Part shown: positions 16,927 to 25,877 of the stretch, one piece after another
Layout of the letters: each line of letters opens with the position of its first letter
Position numbering within the stretch: the first letter of the stretch is position 1
NCBI GenBank assembly: GCA_016838885.1
Contig: JAEKNW010000286.1
Location: forward strand, 1-36,779
DNA length: 36,779 nt
Direction of reading: 5' to 3'
Source: Candidatus Cloacimonadota bacterium
GTDB taxonomy: Bacteria; Cloacimonadota; Cloacimonadia; Cloacimonadales; JAFGVF01
The notes under the pieces: generated by a model
What the model saw: only the letters and a program-made list of their open reading frames with translations
Told to the model about the DNA's origin: nothing
Database searches by the model: none
Translations under genes and position numbers: made by a program

Positions 16927-17253
16927 TTATTTTTTCTTCTTTTTAGGTTTAGGTGGAGGTAGTTCAGAAAGAGTTAATCTTATTAATTCGCTCAACCATT
17001 CACTATCTTCAAGTTTATCTTCAATTAAAAAGTAATTCTTAGCACCTGGATAGGGGGGAGCTTCAATAACATCATCAATAAACTCTCTCCCAATTTTTGT
17101 TGGTTTGATAAATAGTTTATTATCACAGATTAATCCAAAAATCTTACCATCTGAATAAATCCCATATTCACCAAACATCTTGATATATGTTATTTGGCCT
17201 GCATTTTCTATCTGTTCTACAATATATTCTATCATCTCTTTGTCTGTCGCCAT
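16927..17253 (-). CDS. TfoX N-terminal-domain protein
   Basis: A 108-residue protein covering only the TfoX/Sxy N-terminal domain: 'YIKMFGEYGIYSDGKIFGLICDNKLFIKPT' and 'EAPPYPGAKNYFLIED' are the family landmarks. It ends in a basic, proline-rich tail (PPPKPKKKKK). In gammaproteobacteria TfoX promotes competence, but stand-alone N-terminal-domain proteins are widespread and mostly uncharacterised, so a competence role should not be assumed. AGGAGA precedes the ATG. It has its own promoter upstream and a 98-nt gap with a second promoter before the peptidase gene. Confidence 0.9.
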   Translation of the reverse strand: MATDKEMIEYIVEQIENAGQITYIKMFGEYGIYSDGKIFGLICDNKLFIKPTKIGREFIDDVIEAPPYPGAKNYFLIEDKLEDSEWLSELIRLTLSELPPPKPKKKKK

Positions 17254-17283
17254 AATTCTCTCCTATAATATAGATTATTCATT

Positions 17284-17310
17284 TATTTAGTTTCAAGGGT
17301 AAAATGTCAA
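17284..17310 (-). promoter_or_regulatory. Promoter of the TfoX-like gene
   Basis: On the minus strand, TTGACA (17305-17310), a 15-nt spacer containing TTACCCT, and TAAATA (17284-17289) lie about 30 nt before the ATG at 17253. The shared TTACCCT and identical spacer length match the peptidase promoter at 16876-16902. Confidence 0.55.
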
Positions 17311-17379
17311 ATTAAAAATGAATCCCTCCCTTTGTTCTCTCTTTCTACTTAGCTATAAATAAAAAAAATAAAGAACATC

Positions 17380-17407
17380 TTGACAGTATAGAATAAAAAA
17401 ATAAAAA
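17380..17407 (+). promoter_or_regulatory. Candidate promoter of the rimP-nusA-infB operon
   Basis: TTGACA (17380-17385), a 16-nt spacer and TAAAAA (17402-17407) lie about 130 nt before the rimP ATG. The -35 is perfect and the -10 weak. A start here would give a leader of roughly 120 nt that contains the hairpin at 17479-17508. Confidence 0.4.
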
Positions 17408-17478
17408 TGAATAAGTATGAATAAAATAGATATATGAATTAGATAAAATATTGATGTAGAGAATTTTACAAAAAGTCT

Positions 17479-17521
17479 AACCACTGTGAAGGATTACTAA
17501 CAGTGGTTTTTAATTTATTTT
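17479..17521 (+). terminator. Terminator-like hairpin in the rimP leader
   Basis: A perfect 9-bp stem, AACCACTGT (17479-17487) with ACAGTGGTT (17500-17508), has a 12-nt loop and is followed by a T-rich tract (17507-17521). It lies between the candidate promoter and the rimP ATG at 17537. It reads as an intrinsic terminator or attenuator on the plus strand; no gene ends just before it, which favours a leader role. Confidence 0.65.
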
Positions 17522-17536
17522 TAAGGGTGTATAGTA

Positions 17537-18013
17537 ATGAATATTGAAAAGGAAAGAGTTTTAGAAGAAGTTGCTAAACGTGCGGCTCTAGAAGCAGGTG
17601 TTGCTCTCTATGATGTTGAAGAGAAGCAGACAAATCACGGTTTAGTAGCATTAATATATATAACCAAAATTGGTGGTGTATCAGTTGAAGATTGCATAAC
17701 TGTTAATCGCTTAGCAGGTTCTGAATTAGAGTTGTTAGATGTTTATAAGGATAAATATACCTTAGAAGTCTCATCTCCAGGATTAGAACGGGAATTGAGA
17801 TATAAAAAACACTACGCAAGTGCTATAAATGAAAAAGTTAAGGTGAAATACCAAGCTGAAGAAACTCGTGAAGTGATTCAAGGGATATTAGCAGAAGTTA
17901 CACCTCAAGCTATAAAAATTATAAAAGAAACCGAGGAAGAGGTAGTTATTCCTTTTACTTCGATCAAGAAAGCCAGAACAATATTTGACTTTTCAGATGA
18001 GAAGGAGAGATAA
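17537..18013 (+). CDS. rimP: Ribosome maturation factor RimP
   Basis: A 158-residue protein needed for maturation of the 30S subunit. The family core 'YTLEVSSPGLERELR' is present at about 75-90, with an N-terminal alpha/beta domain ('ALYDVEEKQTNHGLVALIYI') and a C-terminal SH3-like barrel ('VIQGILAEVTPQAIKI', 'VVIPFTSIKKARTIFDF'). The length is normal. It is the first gene of the translation operon; its last codons carry the AAGGAG Shine-Dalgarno for nusA, which starts 1 nt after the rimP stop. An AAGGG lies upstream of its own ATG. Confidence 0.96.
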   Translation: MNIEKERVLEEVAKRAALEAGVALYDVEEKQTNHGLVALIYITKIGGVSVEDCITVNRLAGSELELLDVYKDKYTLEVSSPGLERELRYKKHYASAINEKVKVKYQAEETREVIQGILAEVTPQAIKIIKETEEEVVIPFTSIKKARTIFDFSDEKER

Positions 18014-18014
18014 G

Positions 18015-19250
18015 ATGAGTTCCAATATATTAGCAGTATTAAATCAGCTTGCTAGTTTCAAACAGTTAGATAAAGAAATGCTAACTGAGATTATCAAAGA
18101 GAGTTTATACTCCACAATATCTAAGAAACTTGAGCCTGAAAACGAGTTGAAGATTCATTTAGATTTCACGACAAATGATATCTATGCTACCTTTAAGAGA
18201 GTTGTGGTCTTGATGGATTCAGAGTTAGGGGAGATTAGTTTGTCTGAAGCCAAAAAACAATATGGTAAAGGGATAGAACTTGGAGATACTGTTGATGTAA
18301 AGATGTACTTCCATGAGTTTGGTCCTAAGATTATCAAAAATGCCAAGAAGGCGATTCAAGAGAGAATTAAAAGTGAAGATGCTCATAAGACTTCTCTTCA
18401 TTTTGAAAATCAGAAAAACACTATTGTTACTGGAAAAGTAAAGACAGAAGGCTTCGGAGGTATCAGAGTAGATATTGGCTACACAACAGCCTTACTTCCA
18501 CCTGAAGAGCAAATCGAAGAGGAATATTATAAACAAGGTGATATCATTAAAGCTTATGTTACAAATATTCGCAGAAAAGAGTCTGGGGTTACTATTATTC
18601 TTTCAAGAACCAACCCGGAATTCGTAAAGAAGTTATTTGAAAATGAGATTCCTGAGATTTTCAACGGTGATATAATTATTAAAAAGATAGTAAGAGAACC
18701 AGGAATAAGAACCAAGGTCGAAGTTTATACTGAAAAAGATAATATTGACCCAGCAGGAAGCTGTCTAGGGACTAAAGGATTAAGAATCGATTCTATTAGA
18801 AAGGAGTTGCATGGAGAGCAAATTGATATAGTTGTTTCAACTCCTAACGATGATGAATACATTGCTAATGCTATTGGTAAAGACTTGGTTGAAAGAGTAA
18901 TTATCTCAGAGAGAGGTAAATTTGCTCGCGTTATTGTTAAAGAAAAAAATAAGAATTTAGCAATTGGTAAGAAAGGTAAAAATGTTAGATTAGCTGCAAA
19001 GTTAACTAATTATAATATTGATATATTTACAAAAGAAGAGTTTAATTCAAAGTTAGCCGAAGAGAGAAGAATTACGAATCATGTGTCCGAATTAGATGGA
19101 GTTACACCTAATACTGCACAGATCTTAAAATCACATGGCTATACTTCAGTTCAAGATATCTATTTAGCAACTGTTGATGAATTATGTAACTTAGGAAGTA
19201 TCGGAAGAAAGACTGCTGAGAAACTCAAAGAGTCTGCGGAGGCTTTCTAA
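18015..19250 (+). CDS. nusA: Transcription termination/antitermination factor NusA
   Basis: About 411 residues, binding RNA polymerase and nascent RNA. Domains in order: the NusA N-terminal domain (about 1-125, 'LEPENELKIHLDF'), an S1 domain (about 130-200, 'IVTGKVKTEGFGGIRVDIG'), KH1 and KH2 (about 205-345, 'GSCLGTKGLRIDSI', 'LAIGKKGKNVRLAAKLTNYNIDI') and a C-terminal helix-hairpin-helix module (about 355-411, 'LDGVTPNTAQILKSHGYTSVQDI', 'LGSIGRKTAEKL'). I chose the ATG at 18015 because AAGGAG stands right before it and it directly follows the rimP stop; a longer frame from 17985 would overlap rimP. NusA may act on the hairpin upstream of its own operon (inferred). Confidence 0.95.
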   Translation: MSSNILAVLNQLASFKQLDKEMLTEIIKESLYSTISKKLEPENELKIHLDFTTNDIYATFKRVVVLMDSELGEISLSEAKKQYGKGIELGDTVDVKMYFHEFGPKIIKNAKKAIQERIKSEDAHKTSLHFENQKNTIVTGKVKTEGFGGIRVDIGYTTALLPPEEQIEEEYYKQGDIIKAYVTNIRRKESGVTIILSRTNPEFVKKLFENEIPEIFNGDIIIKKIVREPGIRTKVEVYTEKDNIDPAGSCLGTKGLRIDSIRKELHGEQIDIVVSTPNDDEYIANAIGKDLVERVIISERGKFARVIVKEKNKNLAIGKKGKNVRLAAKLTNYNIDIFTKEEFNSKLAEERRITNHVSELDGVTPNTAQILKSHGYTSVQDIYLATVDELCNLGSIGRKTAEKLKESAEAF

Positions 19251-19252
19251 AG

Positions 19253-19486
19253 TTGTGTTGTGAAAGTCACAAACCAATCCGAACCTGTGTAGTCTGTAAA
19301 CAAAAGAGTTATCAAGAGAAATTAATAAGATTTCAAGTGATTGATAATGAAGTTGTTTATGATATGAAGCGAAGGCTTCCTGGTAGAGGATATTATGTTT
19401 GTGATAATAACCAATGTATAGAAAACGTATCTATATGGAAACAAAAGAAATTAAAGAGGTTGCAGAAGAAACAGAAGAGAAACTAA
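19253..19486 (+). CDS. ylxR: YlxR/RnpM family RNA-binding protein
   Basis: A 77-residue basic protein with the YlxR (DUF448) pattern: 'IRTCVVCKQKSYQEKLIRF' at the start and 'RLPGRGYYVC' in the middle, followed by a Lys/Arg-rich tail. In Firmicutes the family member RnpM binds RNase P RNA and modulates its activity. The gene sits between nusA and infB as in most bacteria. It starts with TTG 2 nt after the nusA stop, with GGAGG about 11 nt upstream inside nusA. Its 3' end overlaps the next gene. Confidence 0.92.
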   Translation: MCCESHKPIRTCVVCKQKSYQEKLIRFQVIDNEVVYDMKRRLPGRGYYVCDNNQCIENVSIWKQKKLKRLQKKQKRN

Positions 19487-19764
19487 TAAGACTTCTTCAG
19501 TTTGCCCAAAGAGCAGGTAAATTGAAGTTTGGTATCAGTATGCTCAAGACTTTAAATAGAAAGATAAAAGTGATAATAATAAGTAAAGACATATCGGAAA
19601 ATAATTTGAAAAAAATTGTTAAATTTAATGATTCGAAAAGTCCCGTTATTCAAATAAGGACTATGAAAAGTATTGGTGAGAGTATTGGCCATGAACCCGT
19701 GAGTGTGATTGTAATAACCGATACAGACTTTTCGAATGGGATATTGAAATTAATAACTCACTAA
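19435..19764 (+). CDS. Ribosomal L7Ae-like RNA-binding protein (YlxQ)
   Basis: About 109 residues of the L7Ae/L30e/S12e fold: 'LIRLLQFAQRAGKLKFGISMLKT' and 'VIIISKDISENNLKKIVKF' are typical of the bacterial YlxQ proteins found between ylxR and infB, which bind kink-turn-like RNA. The start is uncertain: ATG at 19435 and ATG at 19414 are both in frame, and neither has a good Shine-Dalgarno. Either start lies inside ylxR, giving an overlap of 52-73 nt, unusually long for this operon. It ends right before the infB leader. Confidence 0.88.
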   Translation: METKEIKEVAEETEEKLIRLLQFAQRAGKLKFGISMLKTLNRKIKVIIISKDISENNLKKIVKFNDSKSPVIQIRTMKSIGESIGHEPVSVIVITDTDFSNGILKLITH

Positions 19765-19776
19765 TTGGGAGGAATA

Positions 19777-22761
19777 TTGTCTAATACCAGAGTACATGAA
19801 CTTGCTAAAGAGTTAAAAATTTCTGCTTCTGCCTTGAGAAAGACTTTAGCCGATTTAGGTATTGTCGTTAAGAGTCACATGAGCTTGCTCGATGAAGACG
19901 TAACAACAAAGATTAGAGCTATGTTTAATGATCAGATATCAGCTAACAAAAAGCATGATAAAGATGAAGCACAACGACAACTGAAAGCTCAAGAAGATAA
20001 AGCAAGAGAACAAAAGAAAGAAATAGATGAGAAAAAAGCTATAGCTTTACAAGCAGAGAAAGAAGCAAAGGCTCAAAAAGCTGAGCAAGATGCAAAAGCT
20101 AAAAAAGCTGAGCAGGAAGCACAAGCTAAAAAAACTGAAATAAAAGCCCCAGAGCAAAAAAATGATAAAGAAGATTCTGCAGTCATTGAAAAAAAAGAAG
20201 ATGCTAAAAAAAGTGATAGATTTGCTTCTGGAGAAAAAAGAGGTAGAGATCAGGTCATTGACCGAACTCATAAAAAACATGATTTCAAACATGATTCTAA
20301 GAAAGAAAACACTTCTCACTCAAAACCTAAAAGTGAACCTGCCAAGCAGATGATACCTTTAGCTAGTACAGAGAGTATCTTAGCTCAGCTTAAGAAAAAA
20401 AGTCAGCCAGCTACTACTGATAGCTATTATCATGCAGACAATGTTGAGGAGAGAAAAGTAACTCAGCAAAGAAACAATCCTGCTGATAACAGAGATAGAA
20501 GACCAGGTGGATATAGAGGTGATAATAGACCACCTCAGCAAAACCGAGATAATAGAGATAATAGAGATAGAAATGCTCCGAGTACTTATCGTGGTAATTC
20601 AGATAATAGAAGACCATTTAATAAAGATGGCGGACGTCCTAGTTTTGATAAGAAACCAGGATTTGCTGGAAAAGATGGAGGCGGTAGAAGTTTTGATCCA
20701 AGAAAGAAAGATTCTCATAGCATCAAATCTACTGTTATAGATTCTTCTCTTGCTCCAAATGCTGAATTGGCTAAAAAAGCAGAAATCGCTAAGAAGTTTG
20801 GTAAGAATAAGAAATCTTCTAAAGATTTTGGTGATACTAGCAGACATCTACAAAATAAGATTAAATCTGCTAAGAAAAGAGATAAATATACTGATATCCC
20901 CGTGGAATTAGATGAATCTCAAATTTCAAAGAATATTAAGATGACTTTGAAAAAGACCAAAAAAGTCAAAAAATATCATAAAGAAGCTCAACAAGTCAGG
21001 ATAACAGACGATGGCAAAGTTAGAATTAGTGAATTTACTTCTGTAAGTGAATTAGCAAATATTCTTGGAGTTGCTTCGACAGAGATAATTACAAAATTCT
21101 TTGCTTTAGGTCAGATGGTTACGATTAATCAAAGATTAGATCGTGATTCCTTAGAGCTTATGTGTGCTGAGTTCGAAGTAGAATATGAGTTTGAAGATGA
21201 AGTTGGCGATGAAATTATCTACAAAGACCCCGAAGTATTCGAAGATGCGGAAGAAGTTGAAAGACCGCCTATTGTTACAATTATGGGACATGTTGACCAT
21301 GGAAAGACTTCAATCTTAGATTATATCAGACATGAAAATGTTGTTGCAGGTGAATCAGGTGGTATTACCCAACATATTGGAGCATACCAGATAGCTTATA
21401 ATGATAGGAAAATTACTTTCTTAGATACACCAGGACATGAAGCCTTCTCTGCTATGAGAGCACGTGGAGCTAATGTTACTGATATTGCAGTAATCGTAGT
21501 TGCTGCAACAGATGGGGTAATGCCTCAAACTGTTGAAGCTATAGATCATGCAAGAGCTTCTGGAGTAACTTTAATAATTGCTATAAATAAAGTAGATTTA
21601 CCCAACATTAATATAGACAAAACTATCTCTCAGCTTTTAGAAAGAGGAATATATCTAGAAGGCTATGGTGGAGATGTCTTATGGACAAAATGTTCAGCTC
21701 AAACAGGCCAGGGAATCAACGACCTCTTAGATTTAATTCTTCTTACCAATGATATGGAAGAGTATAAAGCAAAAGTAGGAGTTCCTGGTGAAGGTATCGT
21801 TATAGAATCTGAAAAAGATGCCAGTATGGGTACAATAATAACTGTGCTTCTCCGTCAAGGTACTATCAAAAAAGGAGACAGCATTATCTGTGGCTCCACT
21901 TACGGAAAAGTTAGGAAATTAGAAGATGAACGTGGTAAAGAACTAAAAGTCATAAATGCTTCTGATGTTGCCAGACTTTATGGTCTAAATGATGTTCCTA
22001 AAGCCGGTGATATCCTCAATGTAGTTGATTCAGATAAAATCGCCAAGAACATCTCATCAGAGAGAACAATTATTAGAAGAGAAAGAGAGAATTTCCAAAA
22101 TAAAGCAAGCTTACACAATATCTTTGATAGAATTAAAGAGAATGAAACTCTTACTATCGATCTAATTGTTAAAGCTGATACAGATGGTTCTGTTGAAGCG
22201 CTATGCGATTCTTTTGAAAAATTATCAACAGACCAAGTTAAAGTCCAGATTATCAGAAAATCTGTGGGTGGAATCAACGAAGCTGATGTTAGCTTGGCCT
22301 CTGCTTCAAACGCTATTATCTTAGGTTTCCATGTAAGAACAAACGGTAAAGCACAGAAGCAAGCAGAGTCAGATGGTGTTGAAATTAAACTATATCACAT
22401 TATCTACGATGCTATTGAAGATCTTAGATCTGCTATGGAAGGAATGCTAGCCCCTAAAATTGTTGAAAAAGCTACCGGCTCTGCCCGTGTTAAAGAAGTT
22501 TTCAAAATTAAAAAGGTTGGTAACATTGCAGGTTGTGCTGTTGAATCAGGCTACATTCAAAATAGTGGCAAAGCACGTATTTTCAGAAATGATGTTATGC
22601 TCTATGAAGGGAAACTTTCATCACTAAAGCATTTCTCAAATGATGTAAAAACTGTCAAAGCTGGTACTGAATGTGGTATAGGTTTTGAAAACTTCAACGA
22701 CCTTAAAGAAGGCGATGTGATTGAATCATTTATTGAAGTAGAAGAAAAACAGAAGTTGTAA
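19777..22761 (+). CDS. infB: Translation initiation factor IF-2
   Basis: About 994 residues. It delivers fMet-tRNA to the 30S subunit and promotes subunit joining. An IF2-N motif opens the protein ('[27 protein letters not shown]'), followed by a long charged linker: an Ala/Lys/Glu/Gln coiled region (about 55-130) and an Arg/Asn/Gly/Asp-rich stretch (about 225-300) with repeated NRD. A second IF2-N-like module is at about 425-465. The GTPase motifs are GHVDHGKT (504-511), '[11 protein letters not shown]', 'DTPGHEAF', 'NKVD' and 'SAQTGQ', then the C-terminal domains. I chose the TTG at 19777 because GGGAGG lies 4-5 nt before it; a TTG at 19765 is in frame but lies upstream of that site. Confidence 0.97.
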   Translation: MSNTRVHELAKELKISASALRKTLADLGIVVKSHMSLLDEDVTTKIRAMFNDQISANKKHDKDEAQRQLKAQEDKAREQKKEIDEKKAIALQAEKEAKAQKAEQDAKAKKAEQEAQAKKTEIKAPEQKNDKEDSAVIEKKEDAKKSDRFASGEKRGRDQVIDRTHKKHDFKHDSKKENTSHSKPKSEPAKQMIPLASTESILAQLKKKSQPATTDSYYHADNVEERKVTQQRNNPADNRDRRPGGYRGDNRPPQQNRDNRDNRDRNAPSTYRGNSDNRRPFNKDGGRPSFDKKPGFAGKDGGGRSFDPRKKDSHSIKSTVIDSSLAPNAELAKKAEIAKKFGKNKKSSKDFGDTSRHLQNKIKSAKKRDKYTDIPVELDESQISKNIKMTLKKTKKVKKYHKEAQQVRITDDGKVRISEFTSVSELANILGVASTEIITKFFALGQMVTINQRLDRDSLELMCAEFEVEYEFEDEVGDEIIYKDPEVFEDAEEVERPPIVTIMGHVDHGKTSILDYIRHENVVAGESGGITQHIGAYQIAYNDRKITFLDTPGHEAFSAMRARGANVTDIAVIVVAATDGVMPQTVEAIDHARASGVTLIIAINKVDLPNINIDKTISQLLERGIYLEGYGGDVLWTKCSAQTGQGINDLLDLILLTNDMEEYKAKVGVPGEGIVIESEKDASMGTIITVLLRQGTIKKGDSIICGSTYGKVRKLEDERGKELKVINASDVARLYGLNDVPKAGDILNVVDSDKIAKNISSERTIIRRERENFQNKASLHNIFDRIKENETLTIDLIVKADTDGSVEALCDSFEKLSTDQVKVQIIRKSVGGINEADVSLASASNAIILGFHVRTNGKAQKQAESDGVEIKLYHIIYDAIEDLRSAMEGMLAPKIVEKATGSARVKEVFKIKKVGNIAGCAVESGYIQNSGKARIFRNDVMLYEGKLSSLKHFSNDVKTVKAGTECGIGFENFNDLKEGDVIESFIEVEEKQKL

Positions 22762-22762
22762 T

Positions 22763-23128
22763 ATGGCATCAATAAAAATATTAAGACTCCAGAAAGAACT
22801 AAAGAAAATGTTCAATACTGTTGTATTATATAATCTTAGAGACGAACGTCTGAGAAGTGTCTACTTCTCGGACGTAGAAGTCTCACCTGATTTACGTCAA
22901 GCTAAAGTTTACTTCTATGACAATAGCTCTGAGCTATCTATCGATGAACTAATCGAGTGTTTGACTAAAGCTTCAGGGCAATTTAAGAAACACATTGCTG
23001 ATGCTAAGATTATGAGAATTATTCCAGAATTAATCTTCTATTATGATAAATCACAAGATAACATAAATAGAATAGAATCTATATTTGATAAAATCAGTAG
23101 AGAGGAAAATGAGCCAGAAGAAGATTAA
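22763..23128 (+). CDS. rbfA: Ribosome-binding factor A
   Basis: A 121-residue KH-like protein that binds the 30S subunit during late 16S rRNA maturation. Landmarks are the N-terminal helix 'SIKILRLQKELKKMFNTVVLYNLRDERL', 'VYFSDVEVSPDLRQAKVYFY' and 'IMRIIPELIFYYDKSQDNINRI'. It starts 1 nt after the infB stop and overlaps the next gene by 20 nt. It has a normal length and an acidic C-terminus. Confidence 0.95.
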   Translation: MASIKILRLQKELKKMFNTVVLYNLRDERLRSVYFSDVEVSPDLRQAKVYFYDNSSELSIDELIECLTKASGQFKKHIADAKIMRIIPELIFYYDKSQDNINRIESIFDKISREENEPEED

Positions 23129-24119
23129 TACCTTAGCTTCCCTTCGCGAAAAGATAGATATTATGCTAGAGGCCACAAAGGCTAATGAATCCTTGGCAAT
23201 AATTACTCATAATAATCCTGATGGAGATGGTCTAGCTGCTTGCTTAGGTTTGAAAAAGTTGTTTGCAAGCCTAGGTATCACTCTTGACATAATACTTCAG
23301 GGAGAAAGCTTAGACAAGTTGGATTATCTCCAGGTTGCTGATAATGTTCTTGCCCTTACACCTGAGATGCAATATGATAATCTACTCATTATAGATTGCC
23401 ATGGTTATGACAGGATTGGCCAAGCTGAAATATTAGTCCCAAGAGCCAAAAGAGTTTTGATTATTGATCATCATATTATCACATCAGTGATAGCTGGAGC
23501 TGAATATTACATAGCTCCTGAAGTGGCATCAGTAGGTATCATCATCTATAATGCACTCAAAGATTTGCTTCAGAAATGTGATACAGAGACCTCAAACTAT
23601 TTTGCTACTGCCATTTACACAACCATCATAAATGACACTAATAATTTTCTTAATACCAATGTAGATGAAGAGGTATTTAAGATATCTGCTGAATTGCTTG
23701 AGTATGGGATTAACCCTGCTGATATAACCTTAAAGTTTCTCTTCCAAAAAAGTCCACAAGAGTTCAAAATGGTGGGACAATCTCTTTCAACTATTGAATT
23801 ATATCATGAGAATAGGACTCTTCTTTTTCATACCACTAGAGAATTCTTGGATTCCAACAAGCTAGATGATTCTGCTACTTCTAAAATGACTCAGTGGGTA
23901 AAAGGTGTAAAAGAAGTTGAGGTTGTTCTCTATTATTGGCAGAAAAGCAAAGATGAGTATAAGTTTAGTATTCGGTCTGAGATTCATAATGTTCAGCAAA
24001 TAGCAAGTATATTTGGTGGTGGTGGGCATGACAAGGCCTCAGGTTTTACTGCAGTAGGTGATATCAAAGAGATTACTGACAAAGTTTTAGCTGAGATTAA
24101 TGCAAAAATCTATGGATAA
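23109..24119 (+). CDS. nrnA: DHH-family phosphoesterase (NrnA-like nanoRNase/pAp phosphatase)
   Basis: About 336 residues. The DHH domain shows 'THNNPDGDGLAA' (34-40 region), Asp96 in 'IIDCHG' and 'IIDHH' (120-122), all metal ligands; the C-terminal DHHA1 domain carries 'GGGGHDKASGF' (about 303). Such enzymes degrade 2-5-nt RNA and 3'-phosphoadenosine 5'-phosphate. I chose the ATG at 23109, preceded by GAGAGG, over a frame starting at 23085. It overlaps rbfA by 20 nt and the truB start by up to 20 nt, consistent with coupled translation. This gene is common in the same operon position (rbfA-nrnA-truB). Confidence 0.93.
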   Translation: MSQKKINTLASLREKIDIMLEATKANESLAIITHNNPDGDGLAACLGLKKLFASLGITLDIILQGESLDKLDYLQVADNVLALTPEMQYDNLLIIDCHGYDRIGQAEILVPRAKRVLIIDHHIITSVIAGAEYYIAPEVASVGIIIYNALKDLLQKCDTETSNYFATAIYTTIINDTNNFLNTNVDEEVFKISAELLEYGINPADITLKFLFQKSPQEFKMVGQSLSTIELYHENRTLLFHTTREFLDSNKLDDSATSKMTQWVKGVKEVEVVLYYWQKSKDEYKFSIRSEIHNVQQIASIFGGGGHDKASGFTAVGDIKEITDKVLAEINAKIYG

Positions 24120-24969
24120 ATTGGGTATTCTATTAATAAATAAGCCTGTGGGAATAACTTCATTTGATATAATTAGAAAATTAAGACGGGTTTTAAATAT
24201 CAAACAATTAGGACATGCTGGCACCTTAGATCCTTTTGCTGAAGGTTTGATGCAAATCTTAGTGGGTAAAGCAACTAAGGTAGCTCAGTATTTAACCAGT
24301 TATGACAAAAGTTATCGAGTTACCATGCAATTCGGGATTAGAACCGACACAGGAGATGTAACAGGTCAGGTTATTGACGAAGTTTTTCTTGAACCAATTC
24401 AGATTGATACTCAAAAGTTAAAAGCCAAAGTCCAAAGCTTAACACAACAAATCCCTCCTATCTATTCTGCCATAAAGATTAACGGACAAAGAGCTTACAA
24501 GTTAGCACGTAAAAACCAAGATATAAGCATGGAAGCTCGTCCTATTAAAATATATGACTTTCAAGTTATCGATTACTCTTTTCCTAACCTGATCTATCAA
24601 TGTCATGTTAGTAAAGGAACCTATATTAGGGCTTTAACAGAGCAGATTGCGGAAATGTTTGGCACTATTGCTACAACAACTAAACTTAATCGTATCTCTG
24701 TTTCAGATATTCAAGTGGAAAGTGCTGTTGATTTGGAGAAAATTACCCCAGAGAACTGGCAAGAATACCTCTTACCTATTGATAAATTTATTGATTGTCC
24801 TATTATTAATTTAACTTTAGAGCAAGATCAAGATTTTTGGTATGGTCGTCCCATCAATTTAGATTCATATCCCTCAAGTGAATTAGTTATTGTAAAGTAT
24901 GGTGAGGAAACTAGAGGTCTAGGAAAGGTTGTAAATTCTGTTCTGCTTCCATCAAAGGTATTTAAATAA
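24100..24969 (+). CDS. truB: tRNA pseudouridine(55) synthase TruB
   Basis: A protein of 289 residues (285 if the ATG at 24112 is used; neither has a strong Shine-Dalgarno). It converts U55 in the T loop of tRNAs to pseudouridine. The catalytic Asp44 is in 'LGHAGTLDPFAEGLM'; 'GILLINKPVGITSFDIIRKLRR', 'SYRVTMQFGIRTDTGDVTG' and 'VSKGTYIRALTEQIAE' are further family motifs. The start lies within the end of the DHH gene, and its stop overlaps the ribF start (TAATG). Confidence 0.96.
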   Translation: MQKSMDKLGILLINKPVGITSFDIIRKLRRVLNIKQLGHAGTLDPFAEGLMQILVGKATKVAQYLTSYDKSYRVTMQFGIRTDTGDVTGQVIDEVFLEPIQIDTQKLKAKVQSLTQQIPPIYSAIKINGQRAYKLARKNQDISMEARPIKIYDFQVIDYSFPNLIYQCHVSKGTYIRALTEQIAEMFGTIATTTKLNRISVSDIQVESAVDLEKITPENWQEYLLPIDKFIDCPIINLTLEQDQDFWYGRPINLDSYPSSELVIVKYGEETRGLGKVVNSVLLPSKVFK

Positions 24970-25877
24970 TGAAAGATTTCGTTTTAACTGTAGGGAATTT
25001 TGATGGTGTGCATTTAGGCCACTGTAAATTATTAGAGAAGCTTCATCAAATAGCCGGGGCTTATTCCTGTGAACCACTCATCGTAACTTACCAAAGCCAT
25101 CCTAAGCATACCCTGAAGACCAAAATTGAGCCATATCTCCTAACTACAACAAGTCAGAAATTAGAACTTTTACGTAAATGTGGATTTAATCACATTGAAC
25201 TTCTCAACTTTACCAAAGATTTTGCTAATATGTCTCCTTATCAATTTTTGAAAGAAGAGTTAGTTGATAAATTTCATCCTAAAGCGATAGTGCTAGGTTA
25301 TGATACAAAGTTCGGTAAAGACAGAAAAGGGGATTATGATTTTATCCAGAAACATGAGCAAGAGTTTAACTATAAAACCTATCAAGTGGATCCTCTAGCC
25401 CTTGATGACCAAATTATAAGTTCATCCTTAATTAGAGGATTAATAAAATCGGGGCAACTTTTTCGGGCTAGTCAGTATTTAGGAAGAAGATTTTCTTTTT
25501 GGGGAAAGGTAGTCGAAGGTAAAAGACTTGGTCGCACATTAGGTTATCCTACTATCAATATTAATGCTTTAAATGCTTCCCAACTTACTCCTCCGGATGG
25601 AGTTTATTTATCCCAAACACTTACCCAAACCGGACTCTATTATAGTATTACAAATATTGGAAGTAATCCAACAGTGTGTAATTCTCTTGACCAGAAAATT
25701 GAAAGTTATATCTTGGATTTTAATCAAGAGCTTTATGGTCAAGAAGTGGAAACAAGCTTTTTAAAGAAACTGAGGGATGAAATGAAATACTCAAGTATAG
25801 AGGAATTAAAACAAGCAATTGCTTCGGATGTCTTAACTTCTAGAAGGATGATTAATGAAATTACTAAGATTTTATAA
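24969..25877 (+). CDS. ribF: Bifunctional riboflavin kinase/FMN adenylyltransferase
   Basis: A 302-residue enzyme that makes FMN and FAD from riboflavin. The N-terminal adenylyltransferase domain has 'VGNFDGVHLGH' (8-18), 'LGYDTKFGKDRKGD' and 'ISSSLIRGLI'; the C-terminal riboflavin kinase domain (about 175-300) has 'GKVVEGKRLGRTLGYPTINI', 'PPDGVYLS' and 'NIGSNPTV'. It shares 1 nt with truB and overlaps the secreted-protein gene by 23 nt. The usual next gene, rpsO, is absent here. Confidence 0.96.
   Translation: MKDFVLTVGNFDGVHLGHCKLLEKLHQIAGAYSCEPLIVTYQSHPKHTLKTKIEPYLLTTTSQKLELLRKCGFNHIELLNFTKDFANMSPYQFLKEELVDKFHPKAIVLGYDTKFGKDRKGDYDFIQKHEQEFNYKTYQVDPLALDDQIISSSLIRGLIKSGQLFRASQYLGRRFSFWGKVVEGKRLGRTLGYPTININALNASQLTPPDGVYLSQTLTQTGLYYSITNIGSNPTVCNSLDQKIESYILDFNQELYGQEVETSFLKKLRDEMKYSSIEELKQAIASDVLTSRRMINEITKIL

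Noticed and set aside
16927-17253. Natural-competence regulator call for the TfoX-like protein
   Set aside because: Only the N-terminal domain is present and no competence genes lie nearby.
20047-20319. Minus-strand and alternative frames within infB's linker
   Set aside because: The Lys/Glu-rich linker of IF-2 creates long Phe/Leu-rich or Ile-rich shadow frames; the IF-2 reading is unambiguous.
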